From NCBI GenBank assembly GCA_047967505.1, contig CM106538.1: 64,000 nt of DNA, one strand, 5' to 3'. Positions 63,960 to 64,000 of the stretch are shown piece by piece. Numbering within the stretch: position 1 is the stretch's first letter; each line of letters starts with the position of its first letter. The notes under the pieces are model-generated. The model did no database searches, was not told where the DNA came from, and saw only the letters and a program-made list of their open reading frames with translations. This DNA is from Dipteris shenzhenensis (Eukaryota; Polypodiophyta; Polypodiopsida; Gleicheniales). The position numbers and the translations under genes are program-made.

Positions 63960-64000
63960 AGTCGTAACAAAGCTCTTGAAACTTTGAGGTAGTCTCCTCA

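Larger units (their letters stand above)
55900..64000 (-). mobile_element. gag-bearing LTR element F without visible pol, host of E
   Basis: On the minus strand, a Copia-like gag enters from the right edge, passes in frame across the E insertion into an unknown ORF, and is followed by a purine run and an LTR-like TG at 56662. No integrase or RT lies between gag and the purine run. The left end is not fixed and the 5' part lies outside the window. It could be a non-autonomous gag-only element like B, or an internally deleted one. Confidence 0.5.

Overview
The window is a piece of a repeat-rich land-plant nuclear genome. The evidence is nested Ty1/Copia and Ty3/Gypsy LTR retrotransposons that start from the initiator-Met tRNA primer site (TGGTATCAGAGC), a plant-type L1 LINE, and fragments of an intron-containing host gene. 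The species cannot be told from the sequence. The nesting depth and very long introns suit a large genome such as a fern, but that is inference.

The only host gene I can support is an isochorismate synthase / MenF-type chorismate-binding gene on the + strand. Six consecutive exons with GT/AG borders and a continuous frame lie at 14648-14722, 14824-14892, 27268-27386, 27656-27713, 28012-28122 and 28237-28321 (about 172 codons). They cover the core of the catalytic domain. The second and third exons are separated by a 12.4-kb intron packed with mobile elements. No later exon is visible in the remaining 35.7 kb, so the next intron is very long or the gene is broken.

Layout. 1-3383: degenerate Copia-like gag and repeat debris. 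3384-14268: Copia A (+), whose 5' LTR is interrupted by a non-coding LTR element J (3452-6101) and whose RNase H is interrupted by gag-only element B (10866-13513), followed by a 283-bp tandem duplication. 14269-28321: the host-gene exons; the big intron holds a 5'-truncated LINE (16630-17209), Gypsy debris I, and Copia C (-, 19547-25909, TSD ATCTC), itself hit by a 0.7-kb terminal-repeat element K. 28322-43640: Copia debris H split by Gypsy G2 (29575-42702, TSD CCATC), which is split by Gypsy G1 (30864-37658, TSD TATTA). 43653-55438: LINE L (-), split by Copia D (47304-53345), whose two LTRs read identical. 55483-64000: a gag-bearing LTR element F (-), split by Copia E (57498-63502, TSD CATCT).

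Nearly every element is broken. D is the closest to intact, with one in-frame stop. The most interesting signals are the buried host gene, two gag-bearing elements without visible pol (B and F), arrays of the SBP-type motif CCGTAC in the leaders of two unrelated elements (C and L), an ACGTGG cluster in J, and several tandem duplications with small junction homologies.
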